64,000 nt of DNA, taken from the NCBI GenBank assembly GCA_038142005.1, contig JAYQJE010000004.1, positions 62,001 through 126,000 of the forward strand, read 5' to 3'. Made by a program: the position numbers and the translations under genes. The notes below the pieces were generated by a model that was not told where the DNA came from, ran no database searches, and saw only the letters and a list, made by a program, of their open reading frames with translations. Positions 10,327 to 19,961 of the stretch are shown piece after piece. This stretch comes from SHAN690 sp023262195. Lineage in GTDB: Bacteria > Bacteroidota > Bacteroidia > Flavobacteriales_G > Salibacteraceae. Each line of letters starts with the position of its first letter. Position 1 is the stretch's first letter.

Positions 10327-10824
10327 ATGACCAAAAATATGCTCCAATTACTGACAGCTTTGCTGATCTCACTCACATTCGTCAGTCATGCACAAGAATT
10401 GTCGCTTGACGAACCAGTTGCTTACGCAATTCTTGAAATCAGCGGGAAAATCACTACTGGAGAAGAGTCTCAAAAAGGTGCAACGGTAGAACTCTACGAA
10501 CAAAACAAAGTAGTTTCATCATTTGAAACTAAAAAGAATGGAAAGTTCAAATTCACTTTGATGAGTAATATGATTTACACCATTCAAATCACAAAGGATG
10601 GTTTTTACACAAAACGCATTTCGCTTAACACAAAAGTACCCTCAGAGATAGAGGATTATTTCTATTTCGGTTTTGACATCAATATTGACTCGAAGACAGA
10701 CAATAATTTTGATCCACATTTAGTGGACTATCCTTCTGCGCTCATTTCGTACAATGAAATAGAAAGGGATTTCGCGTACGATCTTTATTATACAAGGAGC
10801 TACATCGATGAAATTGAGCAATAG
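10327..10824 (+). CDS. Small secreted protein with carboxypeptidase-regulatory-like domain
   Basis: 165 aa from the ATG at 10327; an upstream GTG at 10303 is also in frame, but the ATG puts the signal peptide (LLTALLISLTFVSHAQ) at the N-terminus. The mature part (ISGKITTGEESQKGATVELY, then KKNGKFKFTL and IQITKDGFYTKRIS) has the Ig-like beta-sandwich pattern of CarboxypepD_reg/PEGA-type domains common in Bacteroidota outer-membrane proteins. The acidic, aromatic C-terminus (YFYFGFDINIDS, AYDLYYTRSYIDEIEQ) has no match I recognise. It is probably a periplasmic or surface protein; the role is unknown. The next bases begin a decayed DUF1572 gene. Confidence 0.6.
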   Translation: MTKNMLQLLTALLISLTFVSHAQELSLDEPVAYAILEISGKITTGEESQKGATVELYEQNKVVSSFETKKNGKFKFTLMSNMIYTIQITKDGFYTKRISLNTKVPSEIEDYFYFGFDINIDSKTDNNFDPHLVDYPSALISYNEIERDFAYDLYYTRSYIDEIEQ

Positions 10825-11035
10825 ATGGAAGAGATTTACCTGAACTCGACACTTAAGCTCTTCCAATATTATCACGGCTTAGGCTCTAAAACCTTTACTT
10901 AACTAGCTGACGATCAGCTACAATGGAAATCCGATGAAGAATCTAATTCCCTTGCCATAATCGTAAACCACATGTGGGGCAATATGCCTTCGCGTTTGAC
11001 AAACATTCTCACCGAGGATGGCGGAAAGACGTGGA
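10825..11035 (+). pseudogene. Remnant of a DUF1572 (DinB-superfamily) gene
   Basis: Reads MEEIYLNSTLKLFQYYHGL, then an in-frame TAA (about 10900), then LADDQLQWKSDEESNSLAII and VNHMWGNMPSRLTNILTEDG. This is the N-terminal third of DUF1572-type DinB-fold proteins (about 160-180 aa), recognised by the ESNSIAIIVKHxWGNM signature. The stop is a single substitution-type change, not a homopolymer indel, and the rest of the protein is missing: after about 11035 the sequence becomes a different gene in another frame. No function is expected. Confidence 0.65.
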
Positions 11036-11224
11036 GCCAAAATCAAGTACATTTTTGAAACGCGTTTCCATGCAGACTTTGAGTCTCACCGTATAGACTT
11101 GGCTAAAAAGACTGGCGCTCCAATCATCTATGTCCCAACCAGCATGAAAAATGGATTTGAAGCTATCAAAGAATCTGCTGCATTAGAACTTACCAAATAC
11201 GTTTGCCCGTCTACGATGCTATAA
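11018..11224 (+). pseudogene. Remnant of an MBL-fold hydrolase (persulfide dioxygenase-like)
   Basis: The open frame contains KIKYIFETRFHADFESHRID, then LAKKTGAPIIYVPT. This matches the zinc-binding segment of metallo-beta-lactamase-fold hydrolases of the persulfide dioxygenase type (ETHxHADFVSGHxxLAKKTGA). The metal motif is damaged: the first H of HxHADH is R here, and the last H is F. Only about 55 residues of similarity remain, with nothing before KIKY and nothing after AALEL, so both ends of the original gene are gone. It abuts the DUF1572 remnant, marking a deletion junction near 11030-11040. Confidence 0.6.
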
Positions 11225-11286
11225 ACCAGCAAGAGGCTTATTATCTCTGGTAAAATAGCATAATTAAGCCTATTTTTCGGTCTTCA

Positions 11287-12409
11287 ATGAAAGACCTGGC
11301 TTATACATTTATCGTTCTGATATCGGTAGTGGTGATCTTGATTTATGGAAAGGGATTGCTCATTCCATTTGTATTCGCTCTACTGCTTTGGTTTGCGGTC
11401 AGAGAGCTTAAAGCTCAACTTGACCGCATTCGCTTTTTGCGAGAGCGTGTAGCTTCTTGGATTAAATACATCATCACTTCTGCCATCATGATCACCATAT
11501 TGGTAGTGGTGTCTAAATTGTTGTCATCCAACATCAATGAGTTGGCGCAGGCCTATCCAGCCTATGAGCACAACATAGATGAAATAATACATCAGGTAGA
11601 AGATCAGTTTAGTGTAGACCTCAAATCACTCCTAGCTGGACAGTCGCAAGAAATTGACTTTGGACAGCTTTTTTCTTCGGTGATTAGTGGAATCACTGAT
11701 ATCATGGGCAACGCATTTATGATTTTAATCTATGCGCTTTTTGTTTTTTCTGAACAGGCCAATTTCCAGTCGAAATTGAAGCATCTATTCAAAACTCCAG
11801 AGCAATCTAAGCAGTACACCGATATCATCAATTCCATTGAAGTTTCCATCTCAAAATACTTAGGGCTGAAAACCTTGGTGAGTTTGATCACAGGTTTTGC
11901 TAGCTACATCGTTCTATTCTTTATTGGGATTGACTCACCCGTATTTTGGGCATTTTTGATTTTTTCTACTCAACTACATCCCAACGATTGGTTCACTAAT
12001 CGCCACCGTTTTTCCTGCAATTTTTTGTTTGCTTCAATTTGGCTCATTAGGGTCAGGACTCTTGGTTTTAGGACTCGTGGGATCTGTTCAACTGTTGGTA
12101 GGTAACGTATTGGAGCCAAAGCTCTTGGGTAATAACATGAATTTAAGTCCACTCGTAACCATTCTGGCACTATCGTTTTGGGGAGCCATTTGGGGTATTA
12201 CTGGTATGATCTTGAGCGTGCCAATAACCGTTATTATGGTCATCATTTTTTCTCAATTCGAGCACACAAAGCCCATTGCGATTTTGCTCTCTGAGAGGGG
12301 AATGTTTCATGAATGGTTTAAGAACGCATCTCATCCAGCTCTAGCCAGCGCATTTTCTCTCTCTTCAAGCAAGGCTACAATCTCACTAATGCGATCGGAT
12401 ACCTTTTGA
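11287..12409 (+). CDS. AI-2E family transporter (PerM/YdiK-type membrane protein), one frameshift
   Basis: About 370 aa integral membrane protein of the AI-2E transporter family, a broad family of exporters and ion transporters; only a few members handle autoinducer-2. There are N-terminal helices (residues 4-37), a periplasmic stretch with DIIHQVEDQF-like acidic helix, and the conserved C-terminal block NYIPTIGSLIATVFPAI, GNVLEPKLLGNNMNLSPL, and FWGAIWGITGMILSVP. The frame changes in the T6 run 11960-11965; removing one T joins WAFLIF to LLNYIPTIG. The last 79 bases overlap the 3' end of the convergent ABC-F gene. The substrate is unknown. Confidence 0.85.
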
Positions 12410-14233
12410 AGTTCCTCGTATGGTAAATCCGATTGCTGGAGTTTCGCCTCCATCGTTGCCTTTTCGGCTTCAAGCTCAGGAATTTCTTTATCCAATTGCT
12501 CCAACTCAAACTTGTGTTTGTAGGAAAGCTTTTTGGGTTGCATCTCTTTTTTGATTGAGTTGCCCGTGTCTTCAACCATTGCACTTTGCTCAAGCTCAGA
12601 CTTATGGCTAGAATCCTTGTCAGTACTCGACTTTTCTTCAAGCTGCTTTTCTTTATACTCGGAATATGGCCCCCAAAAGTCTTTGATTTTGCCTTGCCCT
12701 TCAAATATGAAAAGGTGGTCAACCAGCTTATCTAAGAAGTATCGGTCGTGACTCACCACGAGCAAACAGCCTCCAAAATTCTCAAGAAACTCCTCGAGCT
12801 TTTGGAGCGTAAGTAGATCGAGGTCATTGGTGGGCTCATCGAGAATCAAAAAATTCGGATTCTTAATTAAAACGGTGAGCAAGTGAAGCCTTCGTTTTTC
12901 ACCTCCACTCAACTTGCTTACATAGGTGTACTGCATTTCGGGCGGAAACATGAAGTGCAATAAAAATTGTGAAGCGGTGAGTTTGGACCCATCGGCCAAG
13001 ACAATAACTTCAGCAATATCCTTGAGAACTTCGATTACACGCTTATCCGATTTTAACTCCAGTCCAGCTTGGTTGTAATAACCGTAGACGATGGTCTCTC
13101 CTGTATTGATCTTACCCGAGTCGGCCTCTTCCCTACCTGTAATAATGTTGAGCAAGGTTGACTTACCGCAGCCATTCTTACCCAAAATACCGATGCGTTC
13201 TCCTTTTTTAAACGTGTAGTCAAATCCATCCAATAGTACGCGCTCGCCATAACTTTTCGAACCTTTTTCAATTCAAGAATCTTATCCCCGATGCGCGTCA
13301 TTTTCACATCCAGCTTGAGTTCACTCTGTTTCTTTCCGCTGTGTGCCTTGGCTTTGGTGTCATAAAATGAATCGATGCGCGACTTACTCTTAGTTGTGCG
13401 CGCTTTGGGTTGCCTTCGCATCCATTCAAGCTCCTTTTTATAGAGTTTACCGGCTTTGTCTATTTCAGTTTGATAAACCGCTTCGCGCTCTGCTCTTTTT
13501 CCAGAAAAAAGCTGTAGTTGCCTTGATGGCGATACATTTTACCATTATGCATTTCCAAGATAGAATTACATACTCGATCCAAGAAATAGCGATCGTGCGT
13601 AACCATGAGCAGCGTGATGTTTGATTGAAGAAAGTAGTCTTCTAACCACTCTACCATCTCGATGTCCAAGTGGTTTGTTGGCTCATCGAGTATCAAAAAC
13701 TCGGGCTGGTCGAGCACGGTAATGGCTAGAGCAAGTCTTTTTTTCTGCCCTCCGCTCAACTTAGATAAGGATTGGGATAGATCGTGTATTCCAAATCTAC
13801 CGAGCATCGTGGTCAACCTTCGATCAAAGTCCCACGCTTGCCGTGCATCCATTGCAGATGAAGCGCGTTCCAGTTGTTTTAAATCTTCTTGATCTCCACT
13901 TTCGGCTTTGGCCAAGGCTGCATTATAATCTCTGATTATTCCAAGAACCTCGGCACTCGCTTGTTTTACAAACGCATCAACCGTGAGGTTTTTGTCATCG
14001 GTGAGCACGGGTTCCTGTTCTAAAAAGGATACACGTATCCCATCTCGAAAGCTAAAAACCCCACTATCAGCCATGTCTTTGCCTCCAAGGATGCGAAGCA
14101 AGGTTGACTTACCCGTACCATTATTTGCGATAAGGGCAACCTTATCCCCTTTGGCTAATCCAAAGCTTATGTCTTTAAACAGGGTCCGCTCACCATACGT
14201 TTTGGTGAGGTTTTCAGCGCTGAGGTAGTTCAT
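12331..14233 (-). CDS. ABC-F family ATPase (Uup-like), two frameshifts
   Basis: Soluble protein with two ABC cassettes and no membrane segments. Cassette 1: Walker A NNGTGKSTLLR, signature LSGGQKKRLAL, Walker B FLILDEPTNHLD. Cassette 2: GKNGCGKSTLLN, LSGGEKRRLHLL, FLILDEPTNDLD. The arginine-rich linker (RRQPKARTTKSKSR) and the C-terminal coiled coil (KHKFELEQLDKEIPELEAEK) are those of the Uup subgroup, which acts on ribosomes or branched DNA intermediates. Breaks at the T5 run 13496-13500 and the T4 run 13254-13257 (plus-strand view) are each repaired by one added base, giving KILELKKVRKSYGERVLLDG at the second. An unusual insertion between cassette 2 and the coiled coil contains a translated copy of a hairpin repeat (12568-12600). 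Confidence 0.85.
12568..12600 (-). repeat. Copy B of a 33-bp hairpin repeat, inside the ABC-F coding sequence
   Basis: Matches 29 of 33 bases of the copy at 14260-14292. In the ABC-F reading frame it is translated as SELEQSAMVED, an insertion not expected in Uup-like proteins. The central inverted repeat (TTGCAC TTT GCTCAA) is imperfect here. Confidence 0.6.
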
Positions 14234-14259
14234 ATTATTTACTTTGATCGAAGTCCCTT

Positions 14260-14292
14260 GTCTTCGACCATTGTGCTTTGCACAAGCTCAGA
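14260..14292 (-). repeat. Copy A of a 33-bp hairpin repeat, between two genes
   Basis: Contains a perfect inverted repeat TTGTGC-TTT-GCACAA (14271-14285). It lies in the 78-base gap between the AsmA-like gene stop and the ABC-F start on the minus strand. It is 29/33 identical to the copy embedded in the ABC-F gene 1.7 kb away. Read on the minus strand it encodes SELVQSTMVED. I know of no named element for it; it behaves like a small dispersed palindromic repeat. Confidence 0.6.
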
Positions 14293-14311
14293 AGTACAGG
14301 TCTTGGATTGT

Positions 14312-17106
14312 TTATTTCCCAAAGCCTTTAAGCTTCTTCTTTGCTTCTTCAGCTGCTCTTTTCTTAGCTTCCTCTTCTGCTTTCTTTTTCGCAGCTTCGG
14401 CTTCCTTCTTGGCTTTTTCCTCAGCCGCTTTCTTCTCTGCTTCTGCCTTGCGTTTTGCTTCGTCAGCTTTTGCTTTGGCCGCTGCTTCGGCTTCTGTTTT
14501 TTTCTTGTCTGCTTCTGCTTGTGCTTTGGCTTTAGCCTTATCGGCCTCATTACGAGCCTTATTTTCTAACTCTTCTTTTTCTTGCCAAGTTCCTCTTTAG
14601 CCTTGTCTTTCAGATCATTTTGAACCGAACCTTTTTCCGTACCAGCAATTCTTGGAGTCACCTTCGGATCCTCACTTGTTCCGGTGATATCAAGGTCAAC
14701 CTTTACGCGTTCTGGCATTTGAGCATTTACACCAGTAGCACCACTAACCTTCGAGAGTAAACCACTCACCACTTGCGTGGCGGCACCTCCCATCAACTTG
14801 GTAGGAATGTCAAGATTAAGAAGGTAGTCGAGTGTCATGTCGAAGCCGTGGCTACCACTAAACACTGCAGGGATTTCTTTTCCAATCACAAATTCCGCAG
14901 GCTTCAGTTCGATTCGGCCATCTTCAAAATAGTATTCCACTTCCGTATCTTCCAGTACGAGATTTTTGAGTCCGTCATACTTGGTGGCTTCCGCAGCGCG
15001 CTCAAGCACTTTTGGAGAGTTCAGTGAAACACCACGGGTCATAAGCATGCCACCTCCATCGAGGGTCTCGTATTTTGGATCCATGTTCTGGTCCATAAGT
15101 CCAGCAATTTCCATTTTGGAGGAGAAACGCCCGGTAGCATTTTCCATAATGGGAGCCATTTTTTGAACCATATCAACAAACTCATAGGTCATTGGAATAT
15201 CCCAACCGATGATATCCATAGTCATATCAAACGAAGGCTCAATGATGTTTTTTGTGGAATAGTTTCCCGTCATGTTTAACGAGCCATCCATCATGTTCAT
15301 GTTAAGATTGGATAGATTAATTGCTTGATCACGCATCACAACACGGCCGCTTACATTGCTTATTTCCATGTCTTCATAAAGCATCTTGGTGATTGATGTA
15401 TTCAACACAAAATCAAATCCAGCAGGCACTTCGGCAACTCCACCTTCCGATCCTTCTTCTGACTCACTCGCATCACCTTCATCGGTGCTTTCTGCAGTCC
15501 CTTCATCCGACTCTTCCATAAACTCGTTAAGGTCCATCATGCTCGAACTAAAGTTTACCGTGCCCTTCAAGTCCGCATCGGCCACATACCATTCTACAAT
15601 GTTGTCTATCCTACCGGTCAAGGACATATCGCTTCTACCTACTTGCATATCCATAGTGGTGAGCTCAGCATAGCGCGGAGAAAAATTCAAGGAACATGCC
15701 TTGATCAATGTTTCGTATGGTAATGACGGATCTTTGTAATCGATATTACTCATCGCCAACATTCCACCCGCTTCAAAATCTTGATATCGCTCTCCATCGA
15801 TGGCGCTTTGGTTTCCTTTAAGGTGAATGTCCGTAAACACTTTACCAGTAACTGCCTGTCCTTCTTCGAGAGGAATCACATCGGCCAAACTCGCCAAGTC
15901 TAAATCCATATTCACATCAGCATCGATGAATGGGTCTGAAATGGGCGTGCGCATGTGCGCCACAATATCTACTGGGTTGTTGGCCAGCTCAACATGAAAC
16001 TTGTTAAGATCGATGACTGTGTTGTCGTCTGAACCTCCAGGATTTTTCACGTGTAAATCAATGGCGATATTCTCTGCTGATTTAGGTAAATCAGGGTAAT
16101 GAAACATGGCTTCACCCACCGTAAGATCAAGCGCAAACGCAGGCAGTTGATCTCCAACCATTCGTCCTTTAGCCATTCCGCTCAAGGCTAAATTTCCAGA
16201 CGTTTCGATATCTTCAAAATCAGTCATATATACCGCAGGAACCATGGAAAGCAAACTCTTGAAACTGGTTTCTTTCGTTTCGAATGTTACATCTAAATCA
16301 ATCGGGTCACCTTCAGCCTCTGGCATGGCAACCGTACCATCAAATCCAAGGTGCAGCGCATTTAGCTTTACGTAGTTCTCCACAAACTCAAAGCGCATGT
16401 TTGGCATATTCATATTCATGTCGAATTTCATGTCCAATGCGGTGCGGTTGAGGTAAGAAATGCCATCCATTTTAAATGTTATGGCATCTGCGTCCGTCAT
16501 TGTTTTCAGAAGGAAGTCGTTTTGAGTGAAGTCACCACTTCCCGCATGTGTAAAGTTGACTAACTTGGCATACATACCACCAGCTCTGTCATCATAAATG
16601 ATATTGGCATTTCGGATAAAATATTCGCTTAAGCCAATAGAAAACGATCCATCGCTGGATTCTGCTTCCTCTTCCACCTCTTGTTCTTCGGTCTCGGTCT
16701 CCTCAGATGCTTTCGCTATGTCATAGTTGGCAGTGCCATCTGCAAGTACAATTACATGTAAGTCTGGAGAAGTTAATCCAACGGAGTTGATCTGAATCTC
16801 CTCTCCGCCAATTACACTCATCAAGTCAAGACTGAGGCTCAATCGCTCAATATCAGCCAACTCAACTCCTGCAAAACGATCAACCCCCGTCACTTTAACA
16901 TCATCAATTGATAGTGTGAAATCAGGAAAGTTCGTGAATAGCGAGAGGCCGATATCTCCAAAATCTAACTCGGCATTGATGTTCTTATTTGCCTCCGTTT
17001 TTACGAGGGCAACGATATCATCTTTGAATATTATGGGTAGTACAATTGCTGAGGCTATAATGAGTAAAACCAGAGCCGCAATTCCAATGAAAATTTTCTT
17101 GATCAT
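14312..17106 (-). CDS. AsmA-like inner-membrane protein with Lys/Ala/Glu-rich coiled-coil tail (one frameshift)
   Basis: One N-terminal membrane helix (IFIGIAALVLLIIASAIVLP) is followed by a long periplasmic region of about 800 residues typical of AsmA/bridge-like proteins. These are thought to carry lipids between membranes and support outer-membrane assembly. Acidic low-complexity segments occur near residues 133-150 and 535-560. The C-terminal AsmA region includes GGGMLMTRGVSLNSP and FSGSHGFDMTLDYLLNL. After LKDKAKEELGKKKK the frame breaks at the T5 run 14576-14580 (plus strand). One added base continues into about 90 residues of KAKAQAEADKKKTEAEAAAK-type sequence ending LKGFGK, with stop at 14312-14314. 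That tail is a strongly predicted charged coiled coil and an odd addition to AsmA. Family call firm, tail inferred. Confidence 0.8.
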
Positions 17107-17299
17107 TTCGATAGTTGATTAGGGCGTAAACGTACAGAGAAACAAAGGCTTCATCAAGGTTAACAATTGGTTATTTATGGTGGAATGAATTAGAATATGA
17201 AACTGGTGGATTGGGCATATGAGGGAAAGAGGGAAAGAGTGAGGAGTGAAAGCGAGTGGTTTGTGCTTTGGGGTTTGATGTTGGATGTAATCATTGATC

Positions 17300-17337
17300 A
17301 AAAAAAACTCCCAACCGAGTCGAGCTCAATTGGGAGT
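17300..17337 (-). terminator. Terminator of the DUF1573-yajC operon
   Basis: On the minus strand an 8-bp stem (ACTCCCAA with TTGGGAGT, 15-base loop) is followed by eight T, starting 23 bases after the yajC stop. The rest of the gap 17107-17299 is purine-rich, with no gene I can support. Confidence 0.8.
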
Positions 17338-17359
17338 GAAATTTTTGATTCAGTTATAA

Positions 17360-17692
17360 TCAGCGCTTCTGCTGTAGTTCGCTTTCTCCGGTACCTTGGC
17401 TTAGTTCAGGAGAGATGGCTGATTTTTGCACACGAATATCAACCCCATTGGCAATGGTGAGTACCATGTATTGGTCTTTGACATCGGCTACTTTACCATG
17501 GATACCTCCAATGGTCACCACCTTGTCACCCTTACCAATTGCTTCACGAAACTTCTTAGCATCCTTAGCTTTCTTTTGCTGAGGACGAATCATAAAAAAG
17601 TAGAATACAATTACGATCAGAATGATCGGTAGGAATTGCATCACTCCATCACCACCAAATATGGATTGTAATAACACTGTTAATGATACCAT
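17360..17692 (-). CDS. yajC: Preprotein translocase subunit YajC
   Basis: 110 aa, the normal length for YajC, which associates with SecDF at the inner membrane. One N-terminal helix (FLPIILIVIVFYFFMIRPQQ) is followed by the conserved KKFREAIGKGDKVVTIGGIH and GKV-DVKD region. I use the ATG at 17692 because it comes 1 base after the stop of the upstream DUF1573 gene; the longer frame upstream lies within that gene. The DUF1573-yajC order is common in Bacteroidota. A terminator follows. Confidence 0.93.
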   Translation of the reverse strand: MVSLTVLLQSIFGGDGVMQFLPIILIVIVFYFFMIRPQQKKAKDAKKFREAIGKGDKVVTIGGIHGKVADVKDQYMVLTIANGVDIRVQKSAISPELSQGTGESELQQKR

Positions 17693-17693
17693 A

Positions 17694-18194
17694 TTATTCT
17701 GCTGCAGGTTCTTCAGTGGCCTCAGGAACAATGATGTCCCCTCTAAGCGCAACCACTGTGGTAGCAGGCTCAGTGTTCGCCACTACGGTCACCTTTTTGT
17801 GCTGCTTACCCTTCTTACCATCGCTATTGAAGACTACAAACATTTCACCTTCTTCTCCCGGAGCGATGGGCTCTTTTGGCCATTCTGGTATGGTACATCC
17901 GCAACTGCCTTTCGCAGATACAATCACTAGGTCATTCTCACCCGTGTTTTTGAATTTAAAGGTATGCTCCACCTTTTCACCTTGAGTAATTTCTCCAAAG
18001 TCAAAGGCCTCTTCGGTGAATTCAATTGACGTTAATTCTTCTACGTTGTCTGCAGTGATTTGAGCTGGGTCAGCTACTGCTTCAGTAGTAGCGGACTCTG
18101 TTGACTCCGTTTCTTCCGTTGCTGCACTTTGCTCATTGCACGCGGTAAAACCTATGAGGGCAAAAATTGCCGCTCCGAATAGATACTTTTTCAT
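17694..18194 (-). CDS. DUF1573 lipoprotein
   Basis: 166 aa. The lipobox LIGFTACN marks a signal-peptidase-II cysteine near residue 19, followed by a Glu/Thr/Ser-rich linker and an Ig-like DUF1573 domain. That domain carries FDFGEITQGEKVEHTFKFKN and the conserved cysteine pair in GSCGCTIPEWPKEPIAPGE. DUF1573 proteins are periplasmic or surface lipoproteins of unknown role in Bacteroidota. It is the first gene of a two-gene operon with yajC. The C-terminus (EATEEPAAE) is low-complexity. Confidence 0.85.
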   Translation of the reverse strand: MKKYLFGAAIFALIGFTACNEQSAATEETESTESATTEAVADPAQITADNVEELTSIEFTEEAFDFGEITQGEKVEHTFKFKNTGENDLVIVSAKGSCGCTIPEWPKEPIAPGEEGEMFVVFNSDGKKGKQHKKVTVVANTEPATTVVALRGDIIVPEATEEPAAE

Positions 18195-18313
18195 TGCTGT
18201 TTATTCCTATTTATTGTTGTCAAAAATCATTTTCGAAGCGCGAAGATATAATCAGTGTATTAAGCAGTTCAAAAATTAAGAGAGTTTTGGTTTTTTGGCG
18301 TTTGGCTGTTGGC

Positions 18314-18359
18314 TAGCTGTTAGCTGTTAGCTGTTAGCTGTTAGCTGTTAGCTGTTAGC
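18314..18359. repeat. Tandem heptamer repeat (TAGCTGT, six copies plus a partial)
   Basis: Six perfect head-to-tail copies of TAGCTGT are followed by TAGC, in the gap upstream of the DUF1573-yajC operon. It is flanked by imperfect copies (TGGCTGT at about 18303 and TAGCTGTTGGCTGAT near 18564), suggesting the array once extended further or arose by slippage. Such arrays vary readily in copy number. Confidence 0.9.
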
Positions 18360-18393
18360 AAAATTGTGTATTCTGCAGGTCCAAGGCAATGTT

Positions 18394-18476
18394 CGTCATG
18401 CTGAGGTCGGTGGGATGATGGAATCAGACCAGCGCGTCTCGAAGCGGACGAACGCGAGATCGGATCTGGGTTGTTG
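18394..18476. repeat. Probable copy of a dispersed intergenic repeat
   Basis: The segment starts GTCATGCTGAGG and ends GATCGGATCTGGG, with internal CGCGTCTCGAAGCGGACG palindrome-like structure. It is GC-richer than its surroundings and resembles the non-coding TCATGCTGA-type repeats scattered through Bacteroidota genomes. No second copy is in this window, so the call depends on my memory of that repeat class. Nothing else is recognisable in the 400-base gap 18195-18593. Confidence 0.4.
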
Positions 18477-18593
18477 ACTCATAGCTTTTTACAAAAAATC
18501 GCACTTTGTTCTCGACCTATCTTCGTTCCTCAGATACTCGAACTGACCAGCTTCATTTGGTATAGCTGTTGGCTGATTGCTGATTACTATCAA

Positions 18594-19124
18594 CTAACGT
18601 TCAATCATCTTCACAATGCGTTTCGCGTCTTTGTCGGTGAGTCTCAATCCAAGCACAATCTTTTTTCCGAGATACTCAAACCCAATTTGCTCTCCTCCCA
18701 CCGTCCAGAAGGCATTTTGATATGACTTGGCAAAGCTCTTTCCATCAAGATTGACCAACCCTAAATTTTTAATTGTTTCTCGATCATACGATTGCACCCT
18801 ACCATATAAACCCCAGCTGCGTTTATAGTCGAGGGTATCGTCCGAGATTCTCAAAAACTCCTTGCCCGATTGATACCAAAGAATGGAGCGGCCGGCATAG
18901 TAAACGAAGTAGAGCCAAAATGAAACAAAAACTAAGGTGTACGTGAGTTGGTCGCCACTGCCCTCTTTGAGCATACCCATAATGCCCAGCATACCAACGA
19001 CCACCCATATAATCAACCAAATTCTGAGTGCCCACGTTTGCCAACTATCGAGCTGTGGATAAATCGTAATTACGGTGCCCGCATCCGTTTTATCTACTGT
19101 AATTTTGGCGTTTGATTCAATCAT
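18594..19124 (-). CDS. Conserved membrane protein, two helices plus PH-like domain
   Basis: 176 aa. A short N-terminal cytoplasmic beta segment is followed by two membrane helices (about residues 30-52 and 62-82) and a C-terminal domain of about 90 residues. That domain (FLRISDDTLDYKRSW, then EQIGFEYLGKKIVLGLRLTD) has the strand pattern of bacterial PH-like membrane proteins. I do not recognise a specific family, and function is unknown. It is divergent from the TPR-type gene at 19189, with a 64-base shared upstream region. Confidence 0.6.
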   Translation of the reverse strand: MIESNAKITVDKTDAGTVITIYPQLDSWQTWALRIWLIIWVVVGMLGIMGMLKEGSGDQLTYTLVFVSFWLYFVYYAGRSILWYQSGKEFLRISDDTLDYKRSWGLYGRVQSYDRETIKNLGLVNLDGKSFAKSYQNAFWTVGGEQIGFEYLGKKIVLGLRLTDKDAKRIVKMIER

Positions 19125-19188
19125 TGAATTTTAGTGTTTTTAACGATCAATAGCGATCACCAAATTTAAAATTGCGTTTATAGAGGAT

Positions 19189-19949
19189 TATGAGACTTAA
19201 AGGTTTTATTCAGTCGTTTTATTACTCGCTGCAATTGCATTTCAAAGCACGTCACTCCATGCTCAAGTAGAAAACAGTGATTTTCAAAAACTGTTTGATT
19301 TATACACCATGGAGGAGTATGATAAGTGTGTTTACAAGGCAGAGCGCTATTCTCAAAAAGATAAGTACAGCCGTGAACCAGAGCCTTACCTATATATGGC
19401 GCTGTGTTTTTATCAGGCTCATGTGCAGCCTGAGAAGTTTGATCAAGAGTTTGATGATCCGCTAAAAGACGCATTAAAGTATGCCTATAAGTTTCGAAAG
19501 AAGGATAAAGAAGGAAAGCTGTATGAATCGAACAAGGACTTGCTCGATAAGATTCGAGAAGAAGCGCTCTTCAATGCCAAGTTCTATTATAACGATCAAG
19601 ATTATGAAAGGCATCCAGCGAGTTTAGACGCATAGCCAAGGTTGTTCCTGATGATGTAAATGTGATTTTCATGCAAGGAGTTTCTGACATCATGGCTAAA
19701 AACATTGGACAAGGAGAGCGGCTGGTAAACCAAGCATTGGATACGCTGAGAGCGCAAGACTCGCGCGGTGAATTTCAAAAAGATCCTGTTACCCACGCCA
19801 TTCTCATCAAGGGATTCGTTGGCTACACTGATTTTCTTATTGGTGCAGGGCGCGAAGAAGAAGCGCAGGAAACCATGACGTTTGCCAGACAGTTGATTCC
19901 AGACGATGCTGCCTTGAAATCACAGTATAAAAAGGTCTACGGCATTTAG
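19189..19949 (+). CDS. Secreted TPR-like protein upstream of trmD (two frameshifts)
   Basis: About 253 aa once two missing bases are restored, at the T4 run 19204-19207 and the AAA at 19607-19609. The first repair joins MRLKG to FYSVVLLLAAIAFQSTSLHAQ, a clear signal peptide. The second joins NDQDYE to KASSEFRRIAKVVPDD. The mature part is helical with TPR-like spacing (YMALCFYQAHVQPEKFDQEF, LVNQALDTLRAQDS). Probably periplasmic; no specific function can be assigned. It ends 12 bases before trmD and may be cotranscribed with it. Confidence 0.65.
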
Positions 19950-19961
19950 ACCCATTGCAAG

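Noticed and set aside
12331..14233. Two or three independent half-size ABC ATPases
   Set aside because: Cassette order, linker and coiled-coil tail are those of one ABC-F protein, and both breaks lie at short A/T runs.
14244..14600. Plus-strand genes rich in Ala, Phe, Ser or Cys
   Set aside because: They are antisense shadows of the Lys/Ala/Glu-rich AsmA tail.
18300..18480. CRISPR array
   Set aside because: The repeat unit is 7 bases with no spacers, and no cas genes are present.
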